Shown: positions 36,384 to 45,596 of the stretch, piece after piece
Layout: every line of letters starts with the position of its first letter
Position numbering within the stretch: the first letter of the stretch is position 1
DNA from: Photobacterium marinum
GTDB lineage: Bacteria > Pseudomonadota > Gammaproteobacteria > Enterobacterales > Vibrionaceae
Assembly: GCF_000331515.1 (NCBI RefSeq)
Contig: NZ_AMZO01000001.1
Location: forward strand, 1-64,000
DNA: 64,000 bases
Direction: 5' to 3'
Position numbers and translations under genes: made by a program
Notes under the pieces: generated by a model
Databases searched by the model: none
What the model saw: only the letters and a program-made list of their open reading frames with translations
Told to the model about the DNA's origin: nothing

Positions 36384-37432
36384 GACATTTTTCCTTTTTG
36401 CGTGACTAGCAGAATAATGAAGAATGGAGCACCCAGTATGGCCGTGACTATACCAACAGGCAGTTCTGCCGGCGCTGCAATAACTCGCGCCATCATATCG
36501 GCAACCAGCAAAATCAGTGCACCAAGCAATGCAGAAAGTGGTAGCAGGGTTTTATGGTTAGGTCCTGTCAACATGCGGCCCAAGTGAGGGATGATTAAGC
36601 CAACGAATCCGATGATACCGGTCAGGGAAACGGCAACACCGACACCGGCGGCGCACAGTAAGATTAAAGTACGTTTCAGGCATTGGACATTAATCCCCAT
36701 GTGTTTTGCTTCTGCCTCGCCGAGCAGAAAGGCGTTTAATGCGTTTGCATGGCGGTCAAACCAGATTAATAGAATGGCAAGTGTAGTAAATGCGAGGGTA
36801 ATACTTTGCCATGTTGCACCAGCTAGCGAACCCATTGACCAGAGAGAAAGATCGCGCAGGGCCTGATCATCTGCAAAGTAATTCAGTAACCCGAGTCCTG
36901 CGCCGGAAAGGGCACCTATAGCCACACCAGCTAACAGCATAACAGTAACTGATGTACCGGTTTTATCCGTCCCTAAGCGGTAAACCAGATAGGTAGTTGC
37001 AGCGCCACCAAGGAATGCACAGGCTGGTACAGTTCCTAAAGTCAATAACTGAGGAAAAGAGTTCGCTAACGGTGCAAAGATGACGATTGCCAGTGCAGCT
37101 CCCAAACCCGCACCACCAGAAACACCTATGATTCCTGGATCTGCCAGTGGATTTCTAAACAGTCCCTGCATAACTGCACCACAAAGAGCTAGGATGGCAC
37201 CAATGGCAATACAGAGTAGCGTTCGCGGCAGGCGAACCTGATGAATCACCAGTTTGATGTGGAGAGGTAGATCTACATTCCACGGAGACAGGGCTTTGAT
37301 GCTTTCACTGAAGCTGATTGTCATCGGGCCGACAATCACTGAAGTAATGACTGCTAGCGCCAGCAGAAAAAAGCCCAGTGGAAAAGCGGTGCTGACGGGC
37401 ATTCTTTTGAGCTGCATAATTCTAGATTGCAT
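36380..37432 (-). CDS. hutC: Haem ABC transporter permease HutC (HmuU type)
   Basis: 350-aa FecCD/BtuC-family permease with about ten helices. Typical motifs: [40 protein letters not shown] and [20 protein letters not shown]. Forms a homodimeric channel with HutD ATPases for haem from HutB. Start 23 nt downstream of hutB. Confidence 0.95.
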   Translation of the reverse strand: MQSRIMQLKRMPVSTAFPLGFFLLALAVITSVIVGPMTISFSESIKALSPWNVDLPLHIKLVIHQVRLPRTLLCIAIGAILALCGAVMQGLFRNPLADPGIIGVSGGAGLGAALAIVIFAPLANSFPQLLTLGTVPACAFLGGAATTYLVYRLGTDKTGTSVTVMLLAGVAIGALSGAGLGLLNYFADDQALRDLSLWSMGSLAGATWQSITLAFTTLAILLIWFDRHANALNAFLLGEAEAKHMGINVQCLKRTLILLCAAGVGVAVSLTGIIGFVGLIIPHLGRMLTGPNHKTLLPLSALLGALILLVADMMARVIAAPAELPVGIVTAILGAPFFIILLVTQKGKMS

Positions 37433-37455
37433 AGATAACCGTAATTTCGTTAGCT

Positions 37456-38295
37456 TCAGTTTTCGTAAAACACTTTGTTCAGGCGTTCTGCTTCACTCAG
37501 GCTCAATAAACCTAATCCGCCGATAAGAGCTGCGCCGTCGATCGAGGCCAGTGATTTTGTTTGGCCTGCCGGAGTGGCTGCCAGTAAAGGAATCCTGCTT
37601 AACAAACCATCAATATTGCTGATTTGATACATAGTACGGGAGCTGACCAGGATGATATCCGGCTGCATTTGCACCATCGCCTCAACAGAAATGGGTTTGT
37701 AAGATTCAACAAAACTTGCTGCAGGGTTGATTGCTCCGGCAAGTTTGATAACAGTATCTGCTGTTGTATTACGACCGGCTACATTGGCCGGGCGGCCTTC
37801 ATGTAACATCAGGAACAGTACTTTTTTCGGCGAAGAGTTGCTTGACTGTATACGTTTGAAAATTGAATTAACCTGATTCTGTACCTTTGCCTGAAGATGT
37901 TCAGCTTCTTTTTCCTTGCCTGTTATTTTTCCTACTTCGGCAATTCGAAATTTGAGGTCATGGACTGTCTCACCTGAATTGACAATATTGACTTTAATCC
38001 CGGTCTGACGAATCAGGTTCAATGTCGTCTCCGGACCCATTTCATCAGAGCCCAGAATGCGTGTTGGGTTGAGTGCGATTAGGCTCTCTGCTGACAGTTG
38101 GCGGTGATAGCCTAGTTTAGGTGTGTTGTCATCAACCAGTGAACGGCTGGTTGCATCGACAGCCACAATTTGCTCCTGCGCATTCAAGGCATAAATCAGC
38201 TCAGTGATGGTTGCGCCAGCACTGATGATGCGTTCATTGGCCCATGCAGAACCTGAAATGATAAATAGGGCGGTTGCCAGAGCAAGTTGCCTCAT
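37456..38295 (-). CDS. hutB: Periplasmic haem-binding protein HutB
   Basis: 279-aa class III (BtuF/HmuT-like) binding protein. Signal peptide MRQLALATALFIISGSAWA; mature start NERIISAGATITELIYAL with a Tyr in the position used as haem ligand in HmuT-type proteins, plus NPTRILGSDEMGPETTL. It overlaps the exbD stop by 4 nt. Carries haem from the TonB-dependent receptor (not in this window) to HutCD. Confidence 0.95.
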   Translation of the reverse strand: MRQLALATALFIISGSAWANERIISAGATITELIYALNAQEQIVAVDATSRSLVDDNTPKLGYHRQLSAESLIALNPTRILGSDEMGPETTLNLIRQTGIKVNIVNSGETVHDLKFRIAEVGKITGKEKEAEHLQAKVQNQVNSIFKRIQSSNSSPKKVLFLMLHEGRPANVAGRNTTADTVIKLAGAINPAASFVESYKPISVEAMVQMQPDIILVSSRTMYQISNIDGLLSRIPLLAATPAGQTKSLASIDGAALIGGLGLLSLSEAERLNKVFYEN

Positions 38296-38711
38296 GATTC
38301 TTCCTCTTCCATTAGTAGTTGAGTGGCTTTAATGTCGTGTTGTTGCAGGAATGCAAGCAACTTCAGCATGTGTTCAACAGAGCCTGCTTTATCTGCACCA
38401 ATTACAACCGGTCGTTGTGGATTTTTTTTCATTTCCTTAATCAGTGCTTGTGTGAACTCATTCCAGCTTTCAATTGGAGCGCTCTGTAAAGCCCAGTAAG
38501 GTGATGCTGAAGCCAGGTTGATTGTTACCGGATCCGCCTCAGTTTCTTGCAGTGTTTTGGTTTCTGTTTGCGGTAAGTCAACCTCTAGCGATTGCAAACG
38601 CACACTGGCTGTTAGCAAAAGGAAAACCATGACAATGAAAATAATGTCCAGTAGAGGGGTCAGGTCCGGCTGGATTTCCTCTTCAAGTAATGAATTATTC
38701 GCGCGGATCAT
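38292..38711 (-). CDS. exbD: Energy-transducing protein ExbD
   Basis: 139 aa, one N-terminal TM helix with the essential Asp context (DLTPLLDIIFIVMVFLLL, Asp22 in LLDIIF) and a periplasmic domain (RPVVIGADKAGSVEHMLKLL). Overlaps exbB and hutB by 4 nt each. Part of the ExbB-ExbD-TonB motor that powers outer-membrane receptors. Confidence 0.95.
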   Translation of the reverse strand: MIRANNSLLEEEIQPDLTPLLDIIFIVMVFLLLTASVRLQSLEVDLPQTETKTLQETEADPVTINLASASPYWALQSAPIESWNEFTQALIKEMKKNPQRPVVIGADKAGSVEHMLKLLAFLQQHDIKATQLLMEEEES

Positions 38712-39394
38712 GTCTTGGCCTCAGTGGCTTTATGGTTGGACGGTATATTTTGTTGGCAGTTTTGATCCAGGCTGATCCCTTCAAGCCAAAGGTTGCAGTG
38801 GTTGAGGGTATGCTCCAGTTTGGCAGTCACTTTATCGGCCCATAATCCAAGTAACTGCGCACCGGCGATGGCTGGCAGGGCGATGATCAGACCTGCGGCA
38901 GTGGTACGCATCGCAAGTCCCAGACCATCAGCAAGATCATTCGGTGTTACAGATCCTGTGGATAGCGCGATTCCTTTAAACATGTCGATCAGGCCAAGAA
39001 CCGTACCCAAGAGACCTAGTAGCGGGCTAATTACTCCGATAAGACCAAGTAGGCGTAAACCGGAGCGAAGCTGGCTGCGTTTTTGTTGCAGCCAGATTCC
39101 GGCTGCATCTTCACGCAGAGGCTTATTAAAGTGGCGATGGGAAATCAGCATAGCGACACCTTTATACAGAAGGGGCCGCTGTGTTTTGAGTGAGTTGGCC
39201 AGCTGATCAAGTCCTTCCTCGTTATTGCGGTTTTGCGCTGCAAGAAGGCTGTTGATTTTGCTTTTTCCGACACCGGTGCACAGCAGCACCTGTATTGATC
39301 TCTCAAGCAAAATCATAAGAGTTAAGGCTGAGCAGATCAGAAGCGGCCAAGTCATCAGGCCGAGTTGATTTTGCAGTTGGTAAATAGTGTTCAT
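38708..39394 (-). CDS. exbB: Energy-transducing protein ExbB
   Basis: 228-aa MotA/TolQ/ExbB proton-channel protein with three TM helices. Recognisable motifs: LGLIGVISPLLGLLGTVLGL in TM2 and ADGLGLAMRTTAAGLIIALP in TM3. It begins 3 nt after the tonB stop. Confidence 0.95.
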   Translation of the reverse strand: MNTIYQLQNQLGLMTWPLLICSALTLMILLERSIQVLLCTGVGKSKINSLLAAQNRNNEEGLDQLANSLKTQRPLLYKGVAMLISHRHFNKPLREDAAGIWLQQKRSQLRSGLRLLGLIGVISPLLGLLGTVLGLIDMFKGIALSTGSVTPNDLADGLGLAMRTTAAGLIIALPAIAGAQLLGLWADKVTAKLEHTLNHCNLWLEGISLDQNCQQNIPSNHKATEAKT

Positions 39395-39397
39395 TGC

Positions 39398-40159
39398 TTA
39401 ATCCAATTTAAAACGAACAGGGATCTGAACCCGATGGGCAATGGCTTGACCATCAACGACATGAGAAGAAAACCGCCAGCGCTTAATGGCTTTTAGCGCT
39501 GCTTCATCCAGAACAGTTGTCCCGGATGACTTCAATAAAGTCTGCTTTATTTGCTTGCCATCAGGAGCAATCCAAACTTCGATCATTACCTGTCCTTCAA
39601 TACCCCGACGCTTGGCGATTCTTGGATATTTCACCGGACTTGGCCGGGTGGCGAAGGTCGGATTACTCACGAGTTTGGGGGAGTTGTTAACTCCGGCTGC
39701 CTCCTGGCTTTTTACTTCTGGCTTTGCTTCTGCCTGTGGCATGGGTTCTGCTTTTACTGGTTGAGGTTTGGAAGTGGTTCTTTCCGGCAGCTTTTGTTCT
39801 TTGTTTTTTACTACTTTGTTCTCAGCCTTCTTCGGAGCCGTTTTTTGGGGGGCTGGTTTTATGTTCTTTTGTACAGGTAGCGACTTGTTTTCCGGCTGTT
39901 TTCTCTTTACCAGCTTTTTGATTTTGGTTTCTTTTTGTATTGGTTCTGGCTTAGTTTCAGTTTGTACAGCCGGAGCTGGCGTTTCTTTTACGGCCTGGTG
40001 AGCTGCCGGTTTGGGTACAGACACTAAGTTTAGAGATACACGGGTTGATTCTGTACCAACAGGCATCGCTATTGCCTTGTTTTCAGGAACGGCAGATAAA
40101 AGGATGCTGTGTATAAGAAGCGATGCTGTTCCTGCTATTACATAACGTTTGCTGTTCAC
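39398..40159 (-). CDS. tonB: TonB protein
   Basis: 253 aa: N-terminal TM anchor (VIAGTASLLIHSILLSAV, with the key His), a long Pro/Lys/Glu-rich spacer (about 60-160), and the C-terminal TonB domain (YPRIAKRRGIEGQVMIEVWI, TVLDEAALKAIKRWRF). I start at the GTG at 40159: AGGT lies 9 nt upstream, and the frame further upstream offers only a TTG. Order tonB-exbB-exbD-hutBCD is that of the V. cholerae TonB1 locus. Confidence 0.93.
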   Translation of the reverse strand: MNSKRYVIAGTASLLIHSILLSAVPENKAIAMPVGTESTRVSLNLVSVPKPAAHQAVKETPAPAVQTETKPEPIQKETKIKKLVKRKQPENKSLPVQKNIKPAPQKTAPKKAENKVVKNKEQKLPERTTSKPQPVKAEPMPQAEAKPEVKSQEAAGVNNSPKLVSNPTFATRPSPVKYPRIAKRRGIEGQVMIEVWIAPDGKQIKQTLLKSSGTTVLDEAALKAIKRWRFSSHVVDGQAIAHRVQIPVRFKLD

Positions 40160-40258
40160 TGCTAAGTACCTGACATTTGCCGTTATACACAACAGATTCG
40201 AAAACGTTCAATCCAGAATCTAAGTCAATGATATAACGAAGAAATATATTGTTAATTA

Positions 40259-40285
40259 ATCGATCAAAAACCGCTTTTGATCGAT
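40259..40285. repeat. 11-bp inverted repeat in the tonB leader
   Basis: ATCGATCAAAA (40259-40269) and TTTTGATCGAT (40275-40285) are exact complements around ACCGC. It lies 100 nt upstream of the tonB GTG and 31 nt from the Fur-like site. It could be an operator or an RNA stem in the tonB leader. Confidence 0.55.
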
Positions 40286-40315
40286 GTTTGTGCTCATTAT
40301 CCACGAAAGGCGAAT

Positions 40316-40334
40316 AATATCAATTATCATTTGC
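40316..40334. promoter_or_regulatory. Fur-box-like site between tonB and hutW
   Basis: The minus strand GCAAATGATAATTGATATT matches the 19-bp Fur consensus at 13 positions, including the core AATGATAAT. A second partial match (AAATGATAAG on the minus strand) lies near 40378-40390, before hutW. Both sit in the divergent promoter region of the haem genes, which are Fur-repressed in known vibrios. Confidence 0.7.
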
Positions 40335-40421
40335 AATCACATTTATCGGTGATTATGATGCCGTCAAATAACAAGTCTTATCATTTGGCGGGAGGCCGAC
40401 AGCTGTTGGCTTGAATTATCT

Positions 40422-41789
40422 ATGCAGTTAGAACAACCATTAAATCCAGAGTATTTAAGGGAAGAGTTGACGGGGAGGCATACGCCTGATCCTTTACGCT
40501 TTGCTTTTGAAAATAAGCGCTCGGCTCATGCCGGTGGTATGTCATCAATGGTGGCTGAAGAGGATCGTCAGACAACAGCTATGGCTACATTGCAGAACGT
40601 TCCTTCAGTAGCAGGAAAGCGATGCTTGTATATTCATGTCCCGTTTTGCCGTGTGCGCTGTACTTATTGCAACTTTTTTCAGTATGCCTCGAGTCAGTCT
40701 CTGATCGATGACTATTTTGAAGCTTTGTTGACCGAGCTGGTATTTAAAGCGCAAATGCCCTGGACCCAGTCAGCACCATTCCATGCTGTCTATATCGGTG
40801 GCGGTACACCGACGGATCTCACTGCCGAGCAGATAACCCGCCTGGGTAAGATGGTGCGACAGCATTTTCCGTTAACCACGGATTGTGAACTAACGCTTGA
40901 AGGTCGAATTAACCGCTTTGATGACAAGATGTTTGATGCGGCTCTGGAAGGTGGTTTTAACCGTTTTTCATTCGGGGTACAAAGCTTTGATACTCAGGTA
41001 CGACGTAAAGCAAAACGCCTTGATGACAGAGACGTGGTGCTTGAGCGAATTCAGCAACTGAGCTCGACTGATGCCGCACCGATTGTGATTGATTTGCTGT
41101 TTGGTCTTCCATATCAGGATGTGGATATTTGGCAGCAGGATCTTGATGATTTCCTTGATAGCGGTGCCCACGGTGTCGATCTTTATCAGCTCATTGAAAT
41201 GGGCGGTACACCGATGAAAGGGATGATTGAACAGGGACGATTGCCCGAGCCTGCAGATACGCCAACTAAGGCAACTATGTTCGAATACGGTGTGGATTTC
41301 ATGGCCAGGCACCATCTTCGCAGATTGAGTGTAAATCATTGGGCTCGAGATAACAGAGAACGCAGTATTTATAACAGCCTGGCGAAGACATCAGCTGAGG
41401 TGTTACCTCTGGGTGCAGGCGCAGGTGGTGGCGTTGGTGGCTATGGTTTTATGCAGCACCGCAACCTGGATGCTTATATTAATTCAGTAAAAGCCAGAGA
41501 AATACCGTTGGCGATGATGACGAAGTCATCTCCACAGGCTGCTTTGCATTCGGAGATAAAAGCTAGTTTTGACCGTGGTTTTCTGTCTGCAAAAGAGCTC
41601 ATCGCGAAATTTAATCAGGACATATTCAGTTACTGTCGCCCGCTTTATGAAATCTGGCAGCGTAACGGCTTGGTTAAGGTTGAAGGTGATTACTTATCAC
41701 TGACGCTCGCGGGTACGTTTTGGTCGGTTACTCTGGCACAGGCAATGATCGAGGTGTTGCAAAAAGGCATGGTTTCTAAAGCGGCATAA
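40422..41789 (+). CDS. hutW: Haem utilisation radical SAM protein HutW
   Basis: 455-aa HemN-like radical SAM enzyme. The [4Fe-4S] motif is C76-RVR-C80-TY-C83 in VPFCRVRCTYCNFF; AVYIGGGTPTDLT and FSFGVQSFD follow. Related ChuW/HutW enzymes open haem anaerobically. First gene of hutWXZ, divergent from tonB. No good ribosome-binding site precedes the ATG at 40422 (the nearby GGGAGG is 30 nt upstream), so the start is less certain than the rest. Confidence 0.93.
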   Translation: MQLEQPLNPEYLREELTGRHTPDPLRFAFENKRSAHAGGMSSMVAEEDRQTTAMATLQNVPSVAGKRCLYIHVPFCRVRCTYCNFFQYASSQSLIDDYFEALLTELVFKAQMPWTQSAPFHAVYIGGGTPTDLTAEQITRLGKMVRQHFPLTTDCELTLEGRINRFDDKMFDAALEGGFNRFSFGVQSFDTQVRRKAKRLDDRDVVLERIQQLSSTDAAPIVIDLLFGLPYQDVDIWQQDLDDFLDSGAHGVDLYQLIEMGGTPMKGMIEQGRLPEPADTPTKATMFEYGVDFMARHHLRRLSVNHWARDNRERSIYNSLAKTSAEVLPLGAGAGGGVGGYGFMQHRNLDAYINSVKAREIPLAMMTKSSPQAALHSEIKASFDRGFLSAKELIAKFNQDIFSYCRPLYEIWQRNGLVKVEGDYLSLTLAGTFWSVTLAQAMIEVLQKGMVSKAA

Positions 41790-41904
41790 AGCGCGGAGCC
41801 GGTTCTGCTCGTATTCGGCTCAAGATACAAACTTTCTTATAAATAATGAAACTTCGGCCAATGGAATGCTCAACTTCTGACAAGCCGGAATTTGGAGTGT
41901 AATT

Positions 41905-42432
41905 GTGTTTGAACATATTTCTTTCGAAGCATTGAAATCACAAGTCGCGAAACAACTTGAAGAGAATCCACAGGCTCATGCGATGTCTATTGCTGAAACA
42001 CTTGGGGTTACTGAAGGTGAGGTAGTAATGGCTTACCCGGAAGAGCTGGTTGTTCCGGTTCCGGGAGGTAGAGCTCAGGCAATTTTGGAAGATTTACCTG
42101 CGTGGGGGCCGGTGACTTCGATTGTGCACTCTATGGGCTCGATCTTTGAAGTTAAAGCGCCATTCCCTAAGGGGAAAGAAGCTCGCGGATATTATAACCT
42201 TATGGGTAAAGACGGGGAGCTGCATGGCCACCTTCGCCTGGATTTGGTTACTGACATTGCTCTTGTCAGCAAACCATTTATGGGACAGGAAAGCTACTTC
42301 ATAGGTTTCTTTGCCAAGGGCGGTGAGTGCGTCTTTAAAGTTTATTTAGGACGTGACAAAAAGCGTAGGCTGTTCCCTGAACAAGTCGAAAAATTTAAAC
42401 AATTAAAACAAGAATATCTCGGAGAAAAGTAA
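41905..42432 (+). CDS. hutX: Intracellular haem-binding protein HutX
   Basis: 175-aa HutX/ChuX-family protein that binds haem in the cytosol and hands it to HutZ. Recognisable stretches are AILEDLPAWGPVTSIVHSMG, FEVKAPFPKGKEARGYYNL and the C-terminal YFIGFFAKGGECVFKVYLGR. GGAG lies about 8 nt before the start (TTTGGAGTGTAATTG); the annotated ATG-type start context is GTG-like in the frame, so the exact first codon could be the GTG at 41905. It lies 3 nt before hutZ. Confidence 0.93.
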   Translation: MFEHISFEALKSQVAKQLEENPQAHAMSIAETLGVTEGEVVMAYPEELVVPVPGGRAQAILEDLPAWGPVTSIVHSMGSIFEVKAPFPKGKEARGYYNLMGKDGELHGHLRLDLVTDIALVSKPFMGQESYFIGFFAKGGECVFKVYLGRDKKRRLFPEQVEKFKQLKQEYLGEK

Positions 42433-42435
42433 AGA

Positions 42436-42993
42436 ATGAATGAAGTAAAGCAGGAACGCCTTCAAAACCGGCTTGGCCCTGAAATTGCCGAATTTCGAGA
42501 GTCGTGCCAGACCCTTCAGCTCGCTACTGTTGATGTAGAAGGCAAACCCAATGTGAGTTACGCGCCCTTTGCCTTGTTGGATGATGGTTATTATGTGTTG
42601 ATCAGCCAGATTGCCAAACATGCGCGTAATTTGCTTGAGAATCCGCAAGTGTCTTTGATGATGATTGAAGATGAAGGTACGTCGAAAACGATTTATGCCC
42701 GCAAGCGACTAACATTTGAAGCGAATGTCTTTGTGGTTGATCGGGAAACCGAACGTTGGCAGGAAGGTATTTCTGCATTGCAAGATCGTTTTGGTGAAAT
42801 TGTTGAAGGGCTAAGCGGTCTGGCAGATTTTTCTCTATTCCGCCTGGAGCCGACTCAGGGATTGTTTGTTAAAGGCTTTGGTCAGGCATTTCAGGTTAGC
42901 GGTGATGATCTGGTGGACTTTGTTCATTTGCAGGAAGGACACAAGCGTATTGTAGATGGAAGCGAAGTGACAACACCATCAGAAAAGCTGTAA
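42436..42993 (+). CDS. hutZ: Haem-degrading protein HutZ
   Basis: 185-aa split-barrel (pyridoxamine-phosphate-oxidase-like) protein of the HutZ/HugZ family, which cleaves haem to release iron. QLATVDVEGKPNVSYAPFA and LISQIAKHARNLLENPQVSL are conserved; His169 in LQEGHKRI corresponds to the haem-ligand His of V. cholerae HutZ. GGAGAAAAG precedes the ATG. Last gene of hutWXZ, followed by a terminator. Confidence 0.95.
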   Translation: MNEVKQERLQNRLGPEIAEFRESCQTLQLATVDVEGKPNVSYAPFALLDDGYYVLISQIAKHARNLLENPQVSLMMIEDEGTSKTIYARKRLTFEANVFVVDRETERWQEGISALQDRFGEIVEGLSGLADFSLFRLEPTQGLFVKGFGQAFQVSGDDLVDFVHLQEGHKRIVDGSEVTTPSEKL

Positions 42994-43038
42994 CAGCAGT
43001 TCGTATCTTAATGTAAGTTGCAACATGAATAGTGATTT

Positions 43039-43065
43039 AAGGCCTGAATGAATATCAGGCCTTTG
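43039..43065 (+). terminator. Terminator of hutWXZ
   Basis: AAGGCCTGA (43039-43047) pairs with TCAGGCCTT (43055-43063), loop ATGAATA, followed by TTG-interrupted T residues. Confidence 0.8.
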
Positions 43066-43196
43066 TTCGTTTAGGTCGTTATAACGGACAATCGCGGAAT
43101 CGCTTGATCCGGATCATCGTAAGCAGAAGGCTTTCTTGATGGGGGAAAATTTCGTGTGATAATTGTCATATTGATAACAATATCGGATTTGATTTT

Positions 43197-43592
43197 ATGT
43201 CCAATAAGAATACGAAAGGTGTGCGTTTTGCCTACGTCGCCAGCTTCCTGACCCCGTTTACGTTAATGATTTCTGGTATTTTTGCAGTGCTTTATTCTGC
43301 GTACCAAATGAATAAAGGTACAGATGAGCTGAGTTACAGCCATTACTACACAATAATTCGTACTTTCTTTTTGTTCTTTACCTTCTTTGTTGTGCTGGGC
43401 GTAACGGCCGCGACCATGAGTGGGATGGTGGCCGGTGCCGGTTACTGGGTACACAGTTCGCTGCTGGATAAACTTTTGCAGGCAATTCCGATTGTGGGTT
43501 TGATCATAGCAGCGCTTGCCATTCTGAAGTGGTTTTTCCAGCATATAAAAGGTATGAAACTACTGAGCCAGAATAAGGCAATCGAGTTGTAA
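43197..43592 (+). CDS. Hypothetical membrane protein, 131 aa
   Basis: No firm family. Three hydrophobic segments (about 10-33, 53-75, 93-112) and a short basic C-terminus (FQHIKGMKLLSQNKAIEL). The last helix and tail (IVGLIIAALAILKWFFQHIKG) recall DUF4870-type small membrane proteins, which is only a loose similarity. The start ATG lacks a strong ribosome-binding site. Monocistronic, with a terminator 28 nt downstream; it separates the haem and ethanolamine loci. Confidence 0.7.
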   Translation: MSNKNTKGVRFAYVASFLTPFTLMISGIFAVLYSAYQMNKGTDELSYSHYYTIIRTFFLFFTFFVVLGVTAATMSGMVAGAGYWVHSSLLDKLLQAIPIVGLIIAALAILKWFFQHIKGMKLLSQNKAIEL

Positions 43593-43620
43593 AAATCGAA
43601 GCGAATCATAACTAATATAT

Positions 43621-43650
43621 AACCGAAGCCCTATGGCTTCGGTTTTTTTA
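43621..43650 (+). terminator. Terminator of the 131-aa membrane protein gene
   Basis: AACCGAAGCC (43621-43630) and GGCTTCGGTT (43635-43644) form a perfect 10-bp stem with loop CTAT followed by seven T residues. Confidence 0.95.
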
Positions 43651-44020
43651 TGCCTGAATCAGAGTGAGTTTAAAGCTTCTATAGATGGTGTTAAATATAT
43701 TAATCAATGACTTTTTATATTTAATTTATTGATTCTTCCAATTTAATCTTCTTCGGTTTTTATAGTCTTACGCATTTTTTAAATTATTTTCCTGCTTAAT
43801 TTCATCTCTGATTTAAATTTTATTCCTGAATGGAAATTATATTTTTTGTAAAAAAGTAGCATTTAAATACTTATGGGGAATATGGTGACTGGGTTCAAAA
43901 ATTAAGTAATTAATATGACACTTGATTACTATTTGCATAAGAACTGTGACTTGGGTTGAGTAATAGCTCTAGAATCATGTGTAGATTATATGAGCATGTT
44001 TTGTCCTGTTAAGTGATCTG
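43651..44020. other. eut operon upstream region
   Basis: 370 bp, very AT-rich, with no supported gene. It must hold the eut promoter. I found no B12 riboswitch, no ANTAR-type hairpin pair, no sigma-54 -24/-12 match and only half of a CRP-like site (ACTGTGACTTGGGTTGAG near 43941). The mode of induction is therefore not visible in this window. Confidence 0.5.
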
Positions 44021-44371
44021 ATGATAGATATTGATGCTGGAAAAGAACGAATTATTCAGGAGTTTGTGCCAGGCAAGCAAGTTACACTTGCGCATCTTGT
44101 TGCAAATCCAACCGAAGAGCTTTGTGAACGTGTTGGTGTAGAAAGTCTGGGTGCTATTGGTATTCTGACTCTAACCCCTGGTGAAACATCAATTATTGCC
44201 GGTGATATTGCGACTAAGGCAGCCCATGTCAGTATTGGGTTTCTGGACCGTTTTTCTGGTGCTTTAGTTATTACCGGAAGTGTTTCTGCCGTTGAAGAAT
44301 CTTTAAAAACCGTAATAAGTGTTTTAAGCGATACCTTGTCTTATAACACTTGCGATATGACAAGAACGTAA
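44021..44371 (+). CDS. eutS: Microcompartment shell protein EutS
   Basis: 116-aa circularly permuted BMC-H shell protein (bent hexamer). [20 protein letters not shown] and [20 protein letters not shown] are EutS/PduU-type sequences. First gene of the operon, with only a weak AAGTGA-type site before the ATG. It ends 3 nt before eutP. Confidence 0.95.
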   Translation: MIDIDAGKERIIQEFVPGKQVTLAHLVANPTEELCERVGVESLGAIGILTLTPGETSIIAGDIATKAAHVSIGFLDRFSGALVITGSVSAVEESLKTVISVLSDTLSYNTCDMTRT

Positions 44372-44374
44372 ATT

Positions 44375-44845
44375 ATGGCTACGGATCAGATAGGCAATGT
44401 CGCTTTTGTTGGTGAAGTTGATGCTGGTAAATCAGCGTTGATCGATAAGTTAATTGTTCAGGAAGCTAATATTGGTAAAACCCAGTCCCCCATTTTTTAT
44501 AAAGGCCGGGTAATTGATACTCCGGGAGAGTTTGTTGATAACCGCTCATGGAACGGTGCATTACTTTCCACGATCTCTACCGTAAAAACGATTGTCATTT
44601 TGCAGCCGGCAACGGCAAAGCGAATAACAGCACCAAGCGGTCTGCTGCGTGTATATCCAAATAAAAATGTTGTTGGGGTGATCAGCAAAATTGACGCAGA
44701 GGGCGCTGATTGCGAGAGAGCTGCGGCTTTGCTGAAACAAAACGGAATAGCTGGGCCGTATTTCGAAACCTCAATTTTTGATCAGGCATCAGTTGATCGG
44801 CTTTACCACCATTTACTTTCGCTCCAGCCCGTTGCGCTGGATTGA
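44375..44845 (+). CDS. eutP: EutP/PduV-family small GTPase-like protein
   Basis: 156 aa. P-loop GEVDAGKSAL near residues 13-22, then GRVIDTPGEF (DxxG-like) and ISKIDAEG in place of the NKxD motif. EutP was described in Listeria as an acetate kinase-like enzyme, and PduV as a compartment-associated GTPase-like protein. Role here: microcompartment function or acetyl-phosphate use, not decided. Confidence 0.92.
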   Translation: MATDQIGNVAFVGEVDAGKSALIDKLIVQEANIGKTQSPIFYKGRVIDTPGEFVDNRSWNGALLSTISTVKTIVILQPATAKRITAPSGLLRVYPNKNVVGVISKIDAEGADCERAAALLKQNGIAGPYFETSIFDQASVDRLYHHLLSLQPVALD

Positions 44846-44874
44846 ACTGTGTCTAACTACCAAGGATTGCAGTA

Positions 44875-45594
44875 ATGAAGAAATTAATTTCTGCAGCGGA
44901 TGTTCGCAAGGCGAAGTCAGAAAAACGACCGTACCTTGTTGTCCCTGTGAAGGATTTTATTGTGACGCCGGAAGCGCGAGATGTTGCCAGTGTGGAAGGA
45001 ATTGAGCTTTTAGAAGAGGCTCCGGTTGCCCCGCAGCCTCAGATCACTCAGCCGGCAGTTATAGCAGAACCTGTTGCTATTTCACAACCGGTAACGTCTG
45101 CTGAATTGTCAGTCGCTCGGGAAATTCAGGCTGAGATTGAATCAAAACTGCCGGATGTTGACGGTGAAAAGAGCGTATTAATCCAGGCTTTAGTTGCTAA
45201 GGCATTGGCTGATTTTAACCAACAGGCTCCGGCTTCTGCTCGTCAAATAAATGATGACGGTATTGTACTTGTTCGTGGTAATGCGGTTCAGCTTGGTGAG
45301 TTCGATGGAGCGCCAGGAAAGAACATAGGTCTGACAGACGTTATTGGTGCTCAGGACAATAGTAACATGGGGGTTGGTTACATGGGGTGGGAGAACGCCT
45401 TCTTCCCATGGACTCTATGCTACGACGAAGTCAACGTAGTACTGGAAGGTGAGTTTCATGTTAAGACAGCCTCCGGCACAACTATCGGAAAGCCTGGCGA
45501 TGTGATCTTCATTCCTAAGGGCAGCACGGTGGAGTTTGGTACACCGACGCATGTTCGCTATGTCTACATTACCTATCCGGCTGAATGGGCGTAG
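44875..45594 (+). CDS. eutQ: EutQ, cupin-family acetate kinase
   Basis: 239 aa. The N-terminus KKLISAADVRKAKSEKRPYL is EutQ-like, the middle is an Ala/Gln/Pro-rich linker (about 45-80), and the C-terminal cupin shows PWTLCYDEVNVVLEGEFHV and GDVIFIPKGSTVEFGTPTHV. In Salmonella EutQ makes ATP from acetyl-phosphate. The stop is 2 nt before the chosen eutT start. Confidence 0.93.
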   Translation: MKKLISAADVRKAKSEKRPYLVVPVKDFIVTPEARDVASVEGIELLEEAPVAPQPQITQPAVIAEPVAISQPVTSAELSVAREIQAEIESKLPDVDGEKSVLIQALVAKALADFNQQAPASARQINDDGIVLVRGNAVQLGEFDGAPGKNIGLTDVIGAQDNSNMGVGYMGWENAFFPWTLCYDEVNVVLEGEFHVKTASGTTIGKPGDVIFIPKGSTVEFGTPTHVRYVYITYPAEWA

Positions 45595-45596
45595 GT

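Noticed and set aside
43920..43950. Possible sigma-54 promoter or CRP site upstream of eutS
   Set aside because: TGACACTTGATTACTATTTGC has the wrong spacing for -24/-12 elements, and only one half of a CRP site is present.
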